Positions 14,264-23,943 of a stretch of DNA of 32,595 nucleotides are shown here, one piece after another. The DNA is from Acidimicrobiia bacterium (GTDB taxonomy: Bacteria > Actinomycetota > Acidimicrobiia > Spongiisociales > UBA5794). The first letter of the stretch is position 1, and every line of letters starts with the position of its first letter. The position numbers were made by a program, and so were the translations under genes. The notes under the pieces were generated by a model. That model was not told where the DNA came from. It did no database searches and saw nothing but the letters and a program-made list of their open reading frames with translations. The stretch is from contig JASJAS010000026.1 in NCBI GenBank assembly GCA_030066875.1, positions 1 through 32,595 of the forward strand, written 5' to 3'.

Positions 14264-15180
14264 CCGGACGCACCCTCCTCGGCAAGGTGCAGCGCCAACC
14301 CATCGAGGATGTCCGCAACCGAAATACCCACTTCCGAGCCGCCGATGTGACCTACGGCCCGTTCGGCACAAATCGCGCCTGCGTGGAGAACTCCGGCGCG
14401 AGCCGCAGGGACCGCCGACAGCGCGGCGATCTCGGCCACGGTCATTGCGAGTAGCCGATCCACCGTCGCGGTGAGTTCAGGCAACGACAAGACCAGACCG
14501 GGATGATCCTCGGCGGCCTGCTTGGACAGATCGCGAGCTACTGCGCCCAGGGTGACGAACGTGCCGCCCGATCCAAGCACCGTCGTCGGCGGGTAGGGCG
14601 GCGACACTCCTGAGAAAAGCGAATCCACGTAGTCACGCTGTGCGGCCGCGTCGCTGATCCCCAGGGCCTGGAACCGCTCGGTGAGCCGCACCGAACCGAT
14701 GCCGACACTGATTGCGTAATCGGGCAGTTTGCGGCCAATCACGAACTCGGTGCTCCCACCGCCGACATCGACGATGCAATGCGAGTGCGACCGAGATTGG
14801 AGGCCGTTGGTTGCCCCACGAAACGTGAGGTCGGCTTCTTCGACACCGTCTATCACTCGAGGGTGGAACCCCAGGGTGTCTGCAGCCCGTGCCATGAACA
14901 CGTCACTGTTGGTGGCACTGCGTGTTGCCTCTGTTGCCACTCCGCCTCTGAGAACGGCACCGGACTCGGCGATCAGGCGAGCGTATTGCTGCAGACCGGT
15001 AAGGGCACGTGTCATCGCTTCTTCACTGAGCCGACCGGTTGCATCGAGGCCTTCGCCAAGCTTGGTGATCACCTCGTGACGCTCGGGCAGCGCAACGTGC
15101 CGGTGCCCGGGCTCTCCCACCACCTCTGCCAGCAACAGCCGGACGGTGTTGGTGCCGATGTCAACCGCGGCCACCTTCAC
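14260..15180 (-). CDS. ppx: Exopolyphosphatase / pppGpp phosphohydrolase family (Ppx/GppA)
   Basis: A 306-residue member of the ASKHA-fold Ppx/GppA family. It has phosphate loop 1 AAVDIGTNTVRLLLAEV at the very N terminus, ATEATRSATNSD, and phosphate loop 2 IVDVGGGSTEFVIG. The length matches the short actinobacterial forms (Rv0496, Rv1026), which hydrolyse polyphosphate and, in some cases, the pentaphosphate alarmone. The GTG at 15180 overlaps the DUF501 stop as GTGA; an ATG at 15198 would add six residues and is a weaker choice. It is the last gene of an eno-ftsB-DUF501-ppx run, the order seen at Rv1023-Rv1026. The stop is shared as CTAG with the convergent GTPase gene. Confidence 0.93.
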   Translation of the reverse strand: MKVAAVDIGTNTVRLLLAEVVGEPGHRHVALPERHEVITKLGEGLDATGRLSEEAMTRALTGLQQYARLIAESGAVLRGGVATEATRSATNSDVFMARAADTLGFHPRVIDGVEEADLTFRGATNGLQSRSHSHCIVDVGGGSTEFVIGRKLPDYAISVGIGSVRLTERFQALGISDAAAQRDYVDSLFSGVSPPYPPTTVLGSGGTFVTLGAVARDLSKQAAEDHPGLVLSLPELTATVDRLLAMTVAEIAALSAVPAARAGVLHAGAICAERAVGHIGGSEVGISVADILDGLALHLAEEGASG

Positions 15181-15713
15181 TGCCTTGGCTCCACCCATTC
15201 CGGATTGCGCCCCACCGCGCCCTCGGTCTGCACCATGCAGCGCACTAAGCAATTCAGCGGTTCGACCGCAACCGCCGTCTCTTCGCCAACGGGATTGTCG
15301 TTTCCTGCCGCATAATCGGCATAGTGAGCGTGCAGGCACTTGACACCACGGCGGGTGCCGCCGACACCCCCGGTGGGGCGTGGCCCCGCGATGTCGCTAC
15401 CGATCATGTCGATCATGGCATCGCGCTCCAAGCGGTAGCGCTCACCTGCCGCGATGTGCCGGGCGGCAAACTCCGGGTCGGACGCAATCCGGTATTCGGC
15501 CTCCTTGACTCCACCCTTCGCTTCAAGCCGGCCTATGCGTCGCACGGCAAGAGGACACGTCAGCCAGTAGGTGGTCGGAAACGGAGTCCCGTCATCGAGA
15601 TACGGAGGCACCTTGATCACCGTCGGCAGACCAAGATCGCAGCGCGCCACGACATCGACCGCCGACCGCGGCTCTCGCTCAATCTGAGCGGCGACGACCG
15701 CCCGATCACTCAT
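15177..15713 (-). CDS. DUF501 family protein
   Basis: A 178-residue protein of the actinobacterial DUF501 family (Rv1025 type), of unknown function. The conserved core includes RCDLGLPTVIKVPPYLDDGTPFPTTYWLTCP, RIGRLEAKGGVKE, and a late GGTRRGVKCLHAHYADYAAGNDNPVG segment rich in Cys/His and Asp, with a further CLVRC near the C terminus; these could bind a metal. The ATG at 15713 overlaps the FtsB gene's stop by eight bases, and its own TGA overlaps the ppx start as GTGA. The constant position between FtsB and Ppx suggests a shared job in envelope or stress physiology, but no activity is known to me. Confidence 0.88.
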   Translation of the reverse strand: MSDRAVVAAQIEREPRSAVDVVARCDLGLPTVIKVPPYLDDGTPFPTTYWLTCPLAVRRIGRLEAKGGVKEAEYRIASDPEFAARHIAAGERYRLERDAMIDMIGSDIAGPRPTGGVGGTRRGVKCLHAHYADYAAGNDNPVGEETAVAVEPLNCLVRCMVQTEGAVGRNPEWVEPRQ

Positions 15714-16125
15714 CCGGAACTAGATCACGTCCCGTGAGGAAGTCCCAGAACCGTTCCAACAAGGACCTCGAATCGGCGCTCTCTTCCTGCGGTGCGGCAG
15801 AGTCGAATGCCGGCCCTCCGTCCAGCTCAACTACGTAGCTGGTCTCGCCGGGGCGGACCATCCCGTACTGCTCGCGGGCGAGCCGCTCCAGCTCGGTGGG
15901 CGAGGTCACCGCTTCGATCTCGGCCTGGAGTGCCTCATTCTCTGCGACGAGAGCGTCGAGCTTCGCTTGCGTGTTCTCGACCAATCGTTCTTGTGCTATC
16001 AGTTGGCGGAACGGAAACACACCGGCGAGCACGATCGCCAAGCCAACGAGAAGCAACACGGCAACGAACGCCCCGGGCCGCTTGCGTTTGGCGACCGGCG
16101 GTGCCGGTGTGTCCGTTGCGGTCAT
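15706..16125 (-). CDS. Septum formation initiator FtsB/DivIC-like protein
   Basis: A 139-residue bitopic membrane protein. A basic cytoplasmic tail (AKRKRPG) precedes one transmembrane helix at about 18-39. A short coiled coil runs over about 45-76 (LVENTQAKLDALVAENEALQAEIEAV), and the family block LERLAREQYGMVRPGE follows. FtsB/DivIC joins FtsL and FtsQ/DivIB to activate septal wall synthesis. The acidic C-terminal tail (about 100-139) is longer than in E. coli FtsB. The ATG at 16125 has AAGGA upstream and starts 12 bases after the eno stop, so the two are co-transcribed; the same pair occurs in mycobacteria (Rv1023-Rv1024). Confidence 0.92.
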   Translation of the reverse strand: MTATDTPAPPVAKRKRPGAFVAVLLLVGLAIVLAGVFPFRQLIAQERLVENTQAKLDALVAENEALQAEIEAVTSPTELERLAREQYGMVRPGETSYVVELDGGPAFDSAAPQEESADSRSLLERFWDFLTGRDLVPDE

Positions 16126-16137
16126 TACTTCCTTGCC

Positions 16138-17485
<1,348 letters not shown>

Positions 17486-17528
17486 GCGGCAATCTCAGAG
17501 CCTCTCTACCGGTAGCACGAAACTCCAC

Positions 17529-18989
17529 CTACAACCCCGTGCTCTTGGCCTCTTCCCATAGGTCGTCGAGCTCTTCGAGCGAGTATTCCCCAAGGCTGCG
17601 ACCAGCCTCCCCGGCGAACGTCTCCATTGATCGGATCCTCGCGGCGAAACGGTCACCGGCGCCGGCCAGGGCCAGTTCAGCGTCGATTCCGAGGTGACGT
17701 GCCAGGTTCACAACCGCAAACAGCAGATCCCCCAACTCGGCTGCAGCAGCCGTCTGATCGTCGGCGACGGCGGCCAGTTCGCCGAGCTCCTCCTTGATCT
17801 TGGCGAACACAGGGCCCGCCTCTGGCCAGTCGAATCCAACAGACTTGGCCCTGCGCTGCAGCTTGTCTGCCCGGACGATCGCCGGCATCGCCGTTGGGAT
17901 GTCGTCCATCAACGAATCGCGAGCCTTCTCCTCACCCTTGATGGTCTCCCAATTGTGGATCACAGTGGCAGCGTCCTCGGCCACGACCGCACCAAAGACG
18001 TGGGGATGTCGCCTGACGAGCTTGCGTCGGGTTAACTCAGCCACCTCCTCGACATCGAAAGCGCCTACCTCGCGTGCCAGCGTCGCGTGGAATACCACCT
18101 GCAAGAGTAGGTCGCCGAGTTCCTCCTCCACCTCGGCGTAGACGCCGAAGTCGACTTCTCCCGCAGGGGCGTCGGGGGGCAGCGACCGGATCGAATCCGC
18201 GGTCTCGTAGGCCTCCTCAATGAGATGGCTGACCAGGCTGTGGTGAGTTTGTTTGCGATCCCAGGGACACTCCCGGCGCAGGATCCTGTTGGTGAGGACG
18301 AGCCCGTACCAGCCGGCAGGCGAGCCTCGTACGAGAAGGCTCGTACGGGGACCAGGCCGGTAACGCCCAAGATCTGCGAGCGGTACCGTCGCAACTACCT
18401 GATCTGGGGCACCGAGCCGGTCCAAGAACGTGACGGGGGTGTCGTCGTCCAGCACCCGGCCTAGTTCGGCGGCTACGTCTGCGAGCACCTCCTGGCGATC
18501 TACCTGGGTAATGATCATGGCGGCGTCAAAGACGAGCGGATCCGGCAGATCGCGTCCGTCGAGAATCTTGACGGGTGTCGCGATCGGGTCGAGCCCGGTC
18601 TCGGCGAAGACCAGGTCCAAGAACGACTCCCCCGGGTAGACAACCGTGCTCTTGCCGGTGGCATCGACACGACGCCGAACCTCGGCGACCGACCGTTCAC
18701 CGACGATTGCGCTCCCCGGTACCGCATATGCAACAGGCCCGTGGTCGGCAGCAGCCAGGACGCGTTCGGCGATCGCCGAGTACACCTCGTCGAAGCTGGC
18801 TCCCGTCTCGTAGAGATCGTCGCAACTCGCCACCCTGCGGCGCTGCGCCAGCTCTTGTGAGGCTGGATGGTCGAGGGTACGCAGAATGACGGATCGTCCA
18901 GGTTCCTGGAGAACCGCCAGCCCGCCCGCCGGGAGCCGATCGAGCCCTGCGGGACCGAGTCCGACAATCGCTAGTTCGATCTCACTCAC
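17529..18989 (-). CDS. mazG: MazG NTP pyrophosphohydrolase with N-terminal tetrapyrrole-methylase-like domain
   Basis: A 486-residue two-part protein. The N-terminal half starts IELAIVGLGPAGLDRLP, the GxGPG-like loop of tetrapyrrole (SAM) methylases, and continues to about 215 with VAYAVPGSAIVGE and VVYPGESFLD. The C-terminal half is MazG with tandem helical units: LTNRILRRECPWDRKQTHHSL, LIEEAYETADSI and VEEELGDLLLQVVFH (the E-E-x-x-E...E-x-x-D metal sites), then IKEELGELAAV and ELGDLLFAVVNLARH. MazG removes pyrophosphate from aberrant NTPs. The arrangement equals Bacillus YabN. The GTG at 18989 overlaps the upstream stop by eight bases; a longer frame to 19097 would run inside the upstream gene. 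Confidence 0.93.
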   Translation of the reverse strand: MSEIELAIVGLGPAGLDRLPAGGLAVLQEPGRSVILRTLDHPASQELAQRRRVASCDDLYETGASFDEVYSAIAERVLAAADHGPVAYAVPGSAIVGERSVAEVRRRVDATGKSTVVYPGESFLDLVFAETGLDPIATPVKILDGRDLPDPLVFDAAMIITQVDRQEVLADVAAELGRVLDDDTPVTFLDRLGAPDQVVATVPLADLGRYRPGPRTSLLVRGSPAGWYGLVLTNRILRRECPWDRKQTHHSLVSHLIEEAYETADSIRSLPPDAPAGEVDFGVYAEVEEELGDLLLQVVFHATLAREVGAFDVEEVAELTRRKLVRRHPHVFGAVVAEDAATVIHNWETIKGEEKARDSLMDDIPTAMPAIVRADKLQRRAKSVGFDWPEAGPVFAKIKEELGELAAVADDQTAAAAELGDLLFAVVNLARHLGIDAELALAGAGDRFAARIRSMETFAGEAGRSLGEYSLEELDDLWEEAKSTGL

Positions 18990-19905
18990 CGGGTGCGGCG
19001 ATGCCAAGACCCACGTCTGACCAGCGACCCACGGTCGGAGACACGTCGATGCTCGCAGTGCGGATGGCGTTGTTGGCCCACGGGGTGTAGAGATCACCTA
19101 TGTAGCCTCTGGCGAGATACTCGAGCGGATCTGCTTCTAGGTCGGCAAGCGAGGCGGGAGCAAGTCGATCCTCGACCACGAACACCTCCCAGTTGTCACC
19201 GCTGGCTACCGGCCCGACCGGTTCATTCAACGGCGCGGTGGCAGCCAGGTACGCGAGCTCTTCGGCGGCCCCCGTTGGCCAGTCCAGGCACTCACCGCTG
19301 TTGTTCAGGACGAGGCCACCGGGACTGACTTGGTCGAGCGAAAGCTCAGCCGCCAACGCCTCGAACTCCTCTCCGGCGGCAAGGCGATCCATCACAGCGT
19401 TGCCGTCCTCGGCCGACGCGACCGAAATGTGGCGCACGCAAACCCGGGTGACTGCTTGCGGGGTATCGGTGAGGATGCTCTCCAGCGAGCCGTGCTCGGC
19501 GGCGACCAGTCGCGGTACGACTGCATCCCACAACAGGGTCTGGATCGCACTCGTGCGCACCGCAGCCCCGGTGACATCAGCACCTTCTGGAGGCGGAGCG
19601 AGGATGCCGGCGTAGCGCTCAGGCGGATTGGCAAGACGGTTGGCCACGTCCGCCTCGGTGAGCTCCACGCCGAACTCATCGGCGGCGGCGAACTGCAATG
19701 CCTCGACAATGATGAGGAGGCCCAGATCGTCTCGCAGCTGTTGTGCGCCGACCGACATCGGGTCGTCGTAGCTCGGGCGCAATGCGGTCAGCTGGTCACG
19801 GGTGACGGCAGTGTCGTTGACGGTCGCCAGAGTGTCGGCTGATGAACACGAGGCCGCCGCCAGCGCTATCGATAGCAGCAGGACGAGACGGCGTAGGACG
19901 GGCAT
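18982..19905 (-). CDS. SurA/PpiC-like peptidyl-prolyl isomerase lipoprotein
   Basis: A 307-residue exported foldase. The signal MPVLRRLVLLLSIALAAASC ends in a slightly atypical lipobox (AASC, Cys20), so it is probably lipid-anchored. A SurA-N-like helical region covers about 25-145 (VNDTAVTRDQLTALRPSYDD). A parvulin domain follows at about 155-250 (VRHISVASAEDGNAVMDRLA, EEFEALAAELSLDQVSPGG, PVASGDNWEVFVVEDRL). The expected role is folding of secreted proteins. The ATG at 19905 shares one base with the mfd stop (TAATG), indicating coupling; a GTG/ATG further upstream would lie inside mfd. The gene sits where mycobacteria carry lpqU nearby. Confidence 0.88.
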   Translation of the reverse strand: MPVLRRLVLLLSIALAAASCSSADTLATVNDTAVTRDQLTALRPSYDDPMSVGAQQLRDDLGLLIIVEALQFAAADEFGVELTEADVANRLANPPERYAGILAPPPEGADVTGAAVRTSAIQTLLWDAVVPRLVAAEHGSLESILTDTPQAVTRVCVRHISVASAEDGNAVMDRLAAGEEFEALAAELSLDQVSPGGLVLNNSGECLDWPTGAAEELAYLAATAPLNEPVGPVASGDNWEVFVVEDRLAPASLADLEADPLEYLARGYIGDLYTPWANNAIRTASIDVSPTVGRWSDVGLGIAAPGE

Positions 19906-22900
19906 TAGCGGGGGTTCTCCTGTTCTGGTGGCCACATCTTACGAACGAAACCTATTAACGCTTGAACCAGGTCGCGCCGCGGGGCCGGAAGAAACACGGT
20001 CGGACCGCGCACGATGGCGCGGGGAGCGAGCCGATCAAGCCGGACTTCTTGAGAAGGCTTGAGCGCGACGGGTCCGAGCCTCACCTCATCGCGCACCTTG
20101 ACGATCTCGGTGAGCCCGACGCGCAGCGCCTCGACGCGCAACAGGGCAACATCCAGCAGCGCCGTCGCCTGTGGCGGCGGTTCCCCAAAGCGGTCCCGCC
20201 ACTCGACACCGACGTCGGCAACTTGTTGCTCGGTGTCGGCTGCTGCCAGCCGGCGGTAGGCCTCCAGCCGTTCGTTGGCACTCTCAACATAGGTGTTGGG
20301 GAGGTGGGCATCGACCGGCACGTCGATACGCACTTCCGGCGGATGCTCTTGAGCCGCCTCGCCTCTGAGCTCAGTCACCGCATCCGAGACGAGTTCGACG
20401 TAGAGTTCGAAGCCGACCGCCGAGATGTGACCTGCCTGGGTCTCTCCGAGAATCGAACCGGCTCCGCGGATCTCCAGATCCCGCATCGCGAGTTCGAACC
20501 CCGACCCGAGGTCCGAGTACTCGCCGATGGCCTCCAGCCGACGGTAGGCCGACTCCGACAGGGTCTGTTCCCTGGGGTGGAACAGATAGGCGTAGGCCCG
20601 CTGATTGGATCGCCCGACCCGTCCCCGGAGTTGATAGAGCTGGGCAAGGCCCAGTCGATCAGAGCGCTCAACGAGCAGCGTGTTCACCTGGGGCAGGTCG
20701 AGACCGGATTCGATGATCGTGGTAGCCACCAGCACGTCGTAGTCCCCGTTCCAGAAATCGAACATGACTTGTTCGAGCGTGCCTTCGCTCATCTGTCCGT
20801 GGGCAACCGCATAGCGGGCATCGGGGACCAGTTCCCTGAGCCTGGCTACAGCGTGGTCGATGGACTGCACCCGGTTGTGCACGTAGAACACCTGACCTTC
20901 GCGAAGGAGCTCGCGTCGGATTGCCGCCGATATGGCCCTTTCATCGAACGGCCCAACGTAGGTCAAGATCGGGTGGCGGTCCTCCGGCGGAGTCCGAATG
21001 TGGCTGACCTCACGAATACCGGTCAACGCCATCTCCAAGGTACGCGGGATGGGAGTTGCGGTCAGGGTGAGCACATCTATCGAGGTGCGCAGCCTCTTGA
21101 GCTTGTCTTTGGCGGCAACGCCGAACCGCTGCTCCTCATCGACGATCAGTAACCCGAGGTCCCTGAACTCGACATCCTCCGAGAGCAGCCGATGGGTGCC
21201 CACCACCAGGTCGACCGTGCCTTCGCCAAGACCGCGGATGACATCCCGCTGCTGGCCAGCGGTGAGGAAGCGACTCAACGACGCAACCTCGATCGGGTAT
21301 GCGGCAAATCTCTCCTCGATGTTCGAGAAGTGTTGCTGGGCAAGCAAGGTTGTTGGCACCAGCAACGCAACCTGTTTCCCGCTCTGGATTGCCTTGAATG
21401 CGGCTCGCAGAGCAATCTCCGTCTTGCCAAAACCGACGTCCCCGAAGATCAGGCGATCCATCGGGGCGGGCGCCTCCATATCGGCCTTGACGTCACCGAT
21501 GGCGGTCACCTGATCCCGAGTCTCTTCGTATGGAAAGGCCGACTCGAACTCGGCCTGCCATGGCGTGTCCCGTTCGAAAGCATGGCCCGGTGCTGCTGCT
21601 CTGCTGCGATGCAACTCGACCACAGCTTCGGCTACCGCAGCCACCGCCTTGCGGACCTTGGTCCTTGTCTTCGCCCAGTCGGCCCCGCCCATGCGCGACA
21701 GTCTTGGTGATTCCCCGCCGGTGTAGCGCACGACGGCCGCCAGCTGGTCTGTCGGCACGTAGAGCCTGTCTTCACCGTGATAACGGATGAGCAGGTAGTC
21801 CCTCTCGACACCCGCCATCTCCCGGTGGACCAGACCTTCGAAGCGACCGATTCCATGGTGATGGTGAACCACGAAGTCACCCGGGCTGAGATCCCGATAA
21901 GCGTCGCCGAGTTCCTCATCGCGTAGCTGCCGACTCCGGCGATGAGCTCGCCTCCGTCCGGCGACCTCTTGCTCACCCACGACACCAAAGCCAAGTTGGG
22001 GAGCGACAAAGCCGCGATGAATACCTTCGCCAAGCACTGCGGATTCCACCCGGGCGAGCCGCTCCCGTACCGGCAGGGCGTGACCGGCCTGGCTCAATAG
22101 GCGAGCGATTCGCTCCGCGGCGCCGGTGCCGTCCATGGCCACAACGATCTCGACATCGCGACCCTGCCAGTGGCGCAGAGCGGTGGTTATCGAATCGGCG
22201 TCGCCCGGAACCGCGTCGAGGCCGCGGATATCGACAACTTTGTCACTAGGTCCGGCGGCAATCGGCGGAGCTTCGACATCGAGTGAATCCGGCAACGGGA
22301 GGAACAGGGTGGGATGCTCCTCGGGCCCGGGGGCGCCTGACCCCCAGGTCGGCGCCAGCGTGGCGGCAAGATCGGCCTCCTCGCGCTGCAGCTCTTCGCT
22401 GCGGGCCCGCGCTTGAACCGGGTCGAACACCACGGTGCGGTAGGTACCCGGGATATCGAAGACCGTCCGTTCCTCCGCCAGCCAGGGAAGCCACGACTCG
22501 AGACCTTGGAACGTGAGGCCGGCGGCGATCCTGTCCCAGGTCTCGGTCGCCCACGGCTGTTCGTGTAGAAGCCGGCCGGCCCGCTCCCGGATCACAGGGT
22601 CGGGCCGCAGCTCGCGGGCAGGAAACGCCTCGATTCGGTCGACCTTTTCGACCGACCGCTGTGAACCGATCCGGAAGGATCGAATCTCGTCGATCTCGTC
22701 ACCCCAGAACTCAATCCGGTAAGGGTCGATGTCCTGGGCAGGGAAGACGTCGACGATCCCGCCACGCACCGCATACTCACCGCGAGCCTCAACACGATCG
22801 GTGCGGTGATATCCATGCACGGTGAGTTCCGCCACCAGGCGGTCGAACCCGTGTTCAACCGCTGCTTCGACGACGATCGGAGCGAAGTCCGACGCACTGA

Positions 22901-23261
22901 GCCGCTGGGTTGCGGCGCGCACCGATGCAATGACGATGGTGCCGGAGCGACCTTCTGCCAGGCGATAAAGGGCTTCGCAGCGATGCGCCATCGTCGCCTG
23001 GTTGGGGGACACGTGCTCGAACGGGAGGGTTCCCCAGGCCGGCAACTGCCAGACGCTGTCCGCAAACAACCGCGTATCGTCGTACAGTTCCTCAGCCGTG
23101 CGCTCTCCCGGAACCACTGCCAACAGCGGACGGTCGAGGTACGGGGCGATCCCAGCCAGGGTGACCGCCCGCAGCGCGGGTGGTACGACGAGACGCCCCC
23201 CTTGCTGGGGGACGAAGGACTCGGGCCAGGCCGAGATGAGCGGCTCGAGGGGTGCGTTCAC
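19905..23261 (-). CDS. mfd: Transcription-repair coupling factor
   Basis: An 1118-residue Mfd of normal length. The N-terminal UvrB-homology region that contacts UvrA is followed at about 440-520 by the CarD-like RNA-polymerase-interacting domain (LSPGDFVVHHHHGIGRFEG). The RecG-like translocase has Walker A GDVGFGKTEIALRAAF, Walker B LLIVDEEQRFG, the TATPIPRTLEMAL motif, and motif VI QLRGRVGRSNQRAYAY. The TRCF C-terminal domain follows (IRGAGSILGETQAGHI, then PVDAHLPNTYV). It removes stalled RNA polymerase from DNA lesions and recruits UvrA. The GTG start at 23261 lacks a Shine-Dalgarno site; TAGCCT lies nine bases upstream, so the leader is at most a few bases. It is coupled to the SurA-like gene. 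Confidence 0.98.
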   Translation of the reverse strand: MNAPLEPLISAWPESFVPQQGGRLVVPPALRAVTLAGIAPYLDRPLLAVVPGERTAEELYDDTRLFADSVWQLPAWGTLPFEHVSPNQATMAHRCEALYRLAEGRSGTIVIASVRAATQRLSASDFAPIVVEAAVEHGFDRLVAELTVHGYHRTDRVEARGEYAVRGGIVDVFPAQDIDPYRIEFWGDEIDEIRSFRIGSQRSVEKVDRIEAFPARELRPDPVIRERAGRLLHEQPWATETWDRIAAGLTFQGLESWLPWLAEERTVFDIPGTYRTVVFDPVQARARSEELQREEADLAATLAPTWGSGAPGPEEHPTLFLPLPDSLDVEAPPIAAGPSDKVVDIRGLDAVPGDADSITTALRHWQGRDVEIVVAMDGTGAAERIARLLSQAGHALPVRERLARVESAVLGEGIHRGFVAPQLGFGVVGEQEVAGRRRAHRRSRQLRDEELGDAYRDLSPGDFVVHHHHGIGRFEGLVHREMAGVERDYLLIRYHGEDRLYVPTDQLAAVVRYTGGESPRLSRMGGADWAKTRTKVRKAVAAVAEAVVELHRSRAAAPGHAFERDTPWQAEFESAFPYEETRDQVTAIGDVKADMEAPAPMDRLIFGDVGFGKTEIALRAAFKAIQSGKQVALLVPTTLLAQQHFSNIEERFAAYPIEVASLSRFLTAGQQRDVIRGLGEGTVDLVVGTHRLLSEDVEFRDLGLLIVDEEQRFGVAAKDKLKRLRTSIDVLTLTATPIPRTLEMALTGIREVSHIRTPPEDRHPILTYVGPFDERAISAAIRRELLREGQVFYVHNRVQSIDHAVARLRELVPDARYAVAHGQMSEGTLEQVMFDFWNGDYDVLVATTIIESGLDLPQVNTLLVERSDRLGLAQLYQLRGRVGRSNQRAYAYLFHPREQTLSESAYRRLEAIGEYSDLGSGFELAMRDLEIRGAGSILGETQAGHISAVGFELYVELVSDAVTELRGEAAQEHPPEVRIDVPVDAHLPNTYVESANERLEAYRRLAAADTEQQVADVGVEWRDRFGEPPPQATALLDVALLRVEALRVGLTEIVKVRDEVRLGPVALKPSQEVRLDRLAPRAIVRGPTVFLPAPRRDLVQALIGFVRKMWPPEQENPR

Positions 23262-23270
23262 GGAGACCGC

Positions 23271-23276
23271 AGGCTA
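23271..23276 (-). promoter_or_regulatory. -10 element TAGCCT for mfd
   Basis: TAGCCT on the minus strand is nine bases before the GTG of mfd, in the 47-base gap after pgsA. The transcript would start within about 1-3 bases of the start codon. Confidence 0.4.
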
Positions 23277-23308
23277 GCGGCCCGACTCACCAGCCCGGCT
23301 GCCGCGAA

Positions 23309-23893
23309 TCACTCCTCTATCGGCCGTGCCTCGACCTGCTCACCTGCATCAAAGGCACTGCCGTAGCGGCGGAAGTAATCCCATCCGGACAGGACTGTGG
23401 CGAACACGGCGACAAGCATCAGCCATTCGTCGAGGAAGAATGGACCCAGTTCGTCCTGACCGCGAACTAGAGCGAAGCCAATGGCGGTGAACTGAAAGGC
23501 CGTTTTGCTCTTTCCCCAGAAGCTCGGCGGCACCGTCGATTTCTCCAGGGCAGCTACCGCCCGCAGGCCCATCACCGCGATCTCGCGTCCGATGATTATG
23601 AACGCTGCCCACGACCACGCCCGCCCCACTTCTATGAGCACCAGCAGGCTTCCCACCACGAGCACCTTGTCGGCAACCGAATCGAGAAAGGCACCCAGCA
23701 CAGTTGTGATCTTCCAGCGTCTCGCCAGATACCCGTCGGCAAAGTCGGTGAGCGCAGCAGGAATGAAGATGGCGAGCGCAATGCCGAAGGCGTGGTCGAT
23801 CTGATCCGAAAGGAGCACAAACGCCATGACGATTGGGGTCAAGGCAATTCGCGTGAGCGCCAGCAGGTTGGGCACGTTGAGTGATCGAGCCAT
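23309..23893 (-). CDS. pgsA: CDP-alcohol phosphatidyltransferase (PgsA-like)
   Basis: A 194-residue integral membrane enzyme. The catalytic motif D-x2-D-G-x2-A-R-x8-G-x3-D-x3-D is perfect at residues 50-75 (D50, D53, G54, A57, R58, G67, D71, D75). About six hydrophobic helices are visible, and the N-terminal SLNVPNLLALTRIAL and late GKSKTAFQF segments match phosphatidylglycerophosphate synthases, which join CDP-diacylglycerol to glycerol-3-phosphate. Cardiolipin or PI-phosphate synthase activity is a less likely alternative. The ATG at 23893 follows TACCAT by six bases with no ribosome site, so the mRNA is probably leaderless; a longer frame to 23959 lacks support. glpK, upstream on the same strand, makes its glycerol-3-phosphate substrate. 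Confidence 0.92.
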   Translation of the reverse strand: MARSLNVPNLLALTRIALTPIVMAFVLLSDQIDHAFGIALAIFIPAALTDFADGYLARRWKITTVLGAFLDSVADKVLVVGSLLVLIEVGRAWSWAAFIIIGREIAVMGLRAVAALEKSTVPPSFWGKSKTAFQFTAIGFALVRGQDELGPFFLDEWLMLVAVFATVLSGWDYFRRYGSAFDAGEQVEARPIEE

Positions 23894-23899
23894 GCGCCG

Positions 23900-23905
23900 A
23901 TGGTA
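23900..23905 (-). promoter_or_regulatory. -10 element TACCAT for pgsA (leaderless)
   Basis: TACCAT fits TANNNT and is followed by exactly six bases and the ATG at 23893. No Shine-Dalgarno sequence is present. The -35 region is poor. Confidence 0.5.
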
Positions 23906-23943
23906 CTCCGCTGCGGCCCGCCCGGTCCGAGGCGTGCTGTGGC

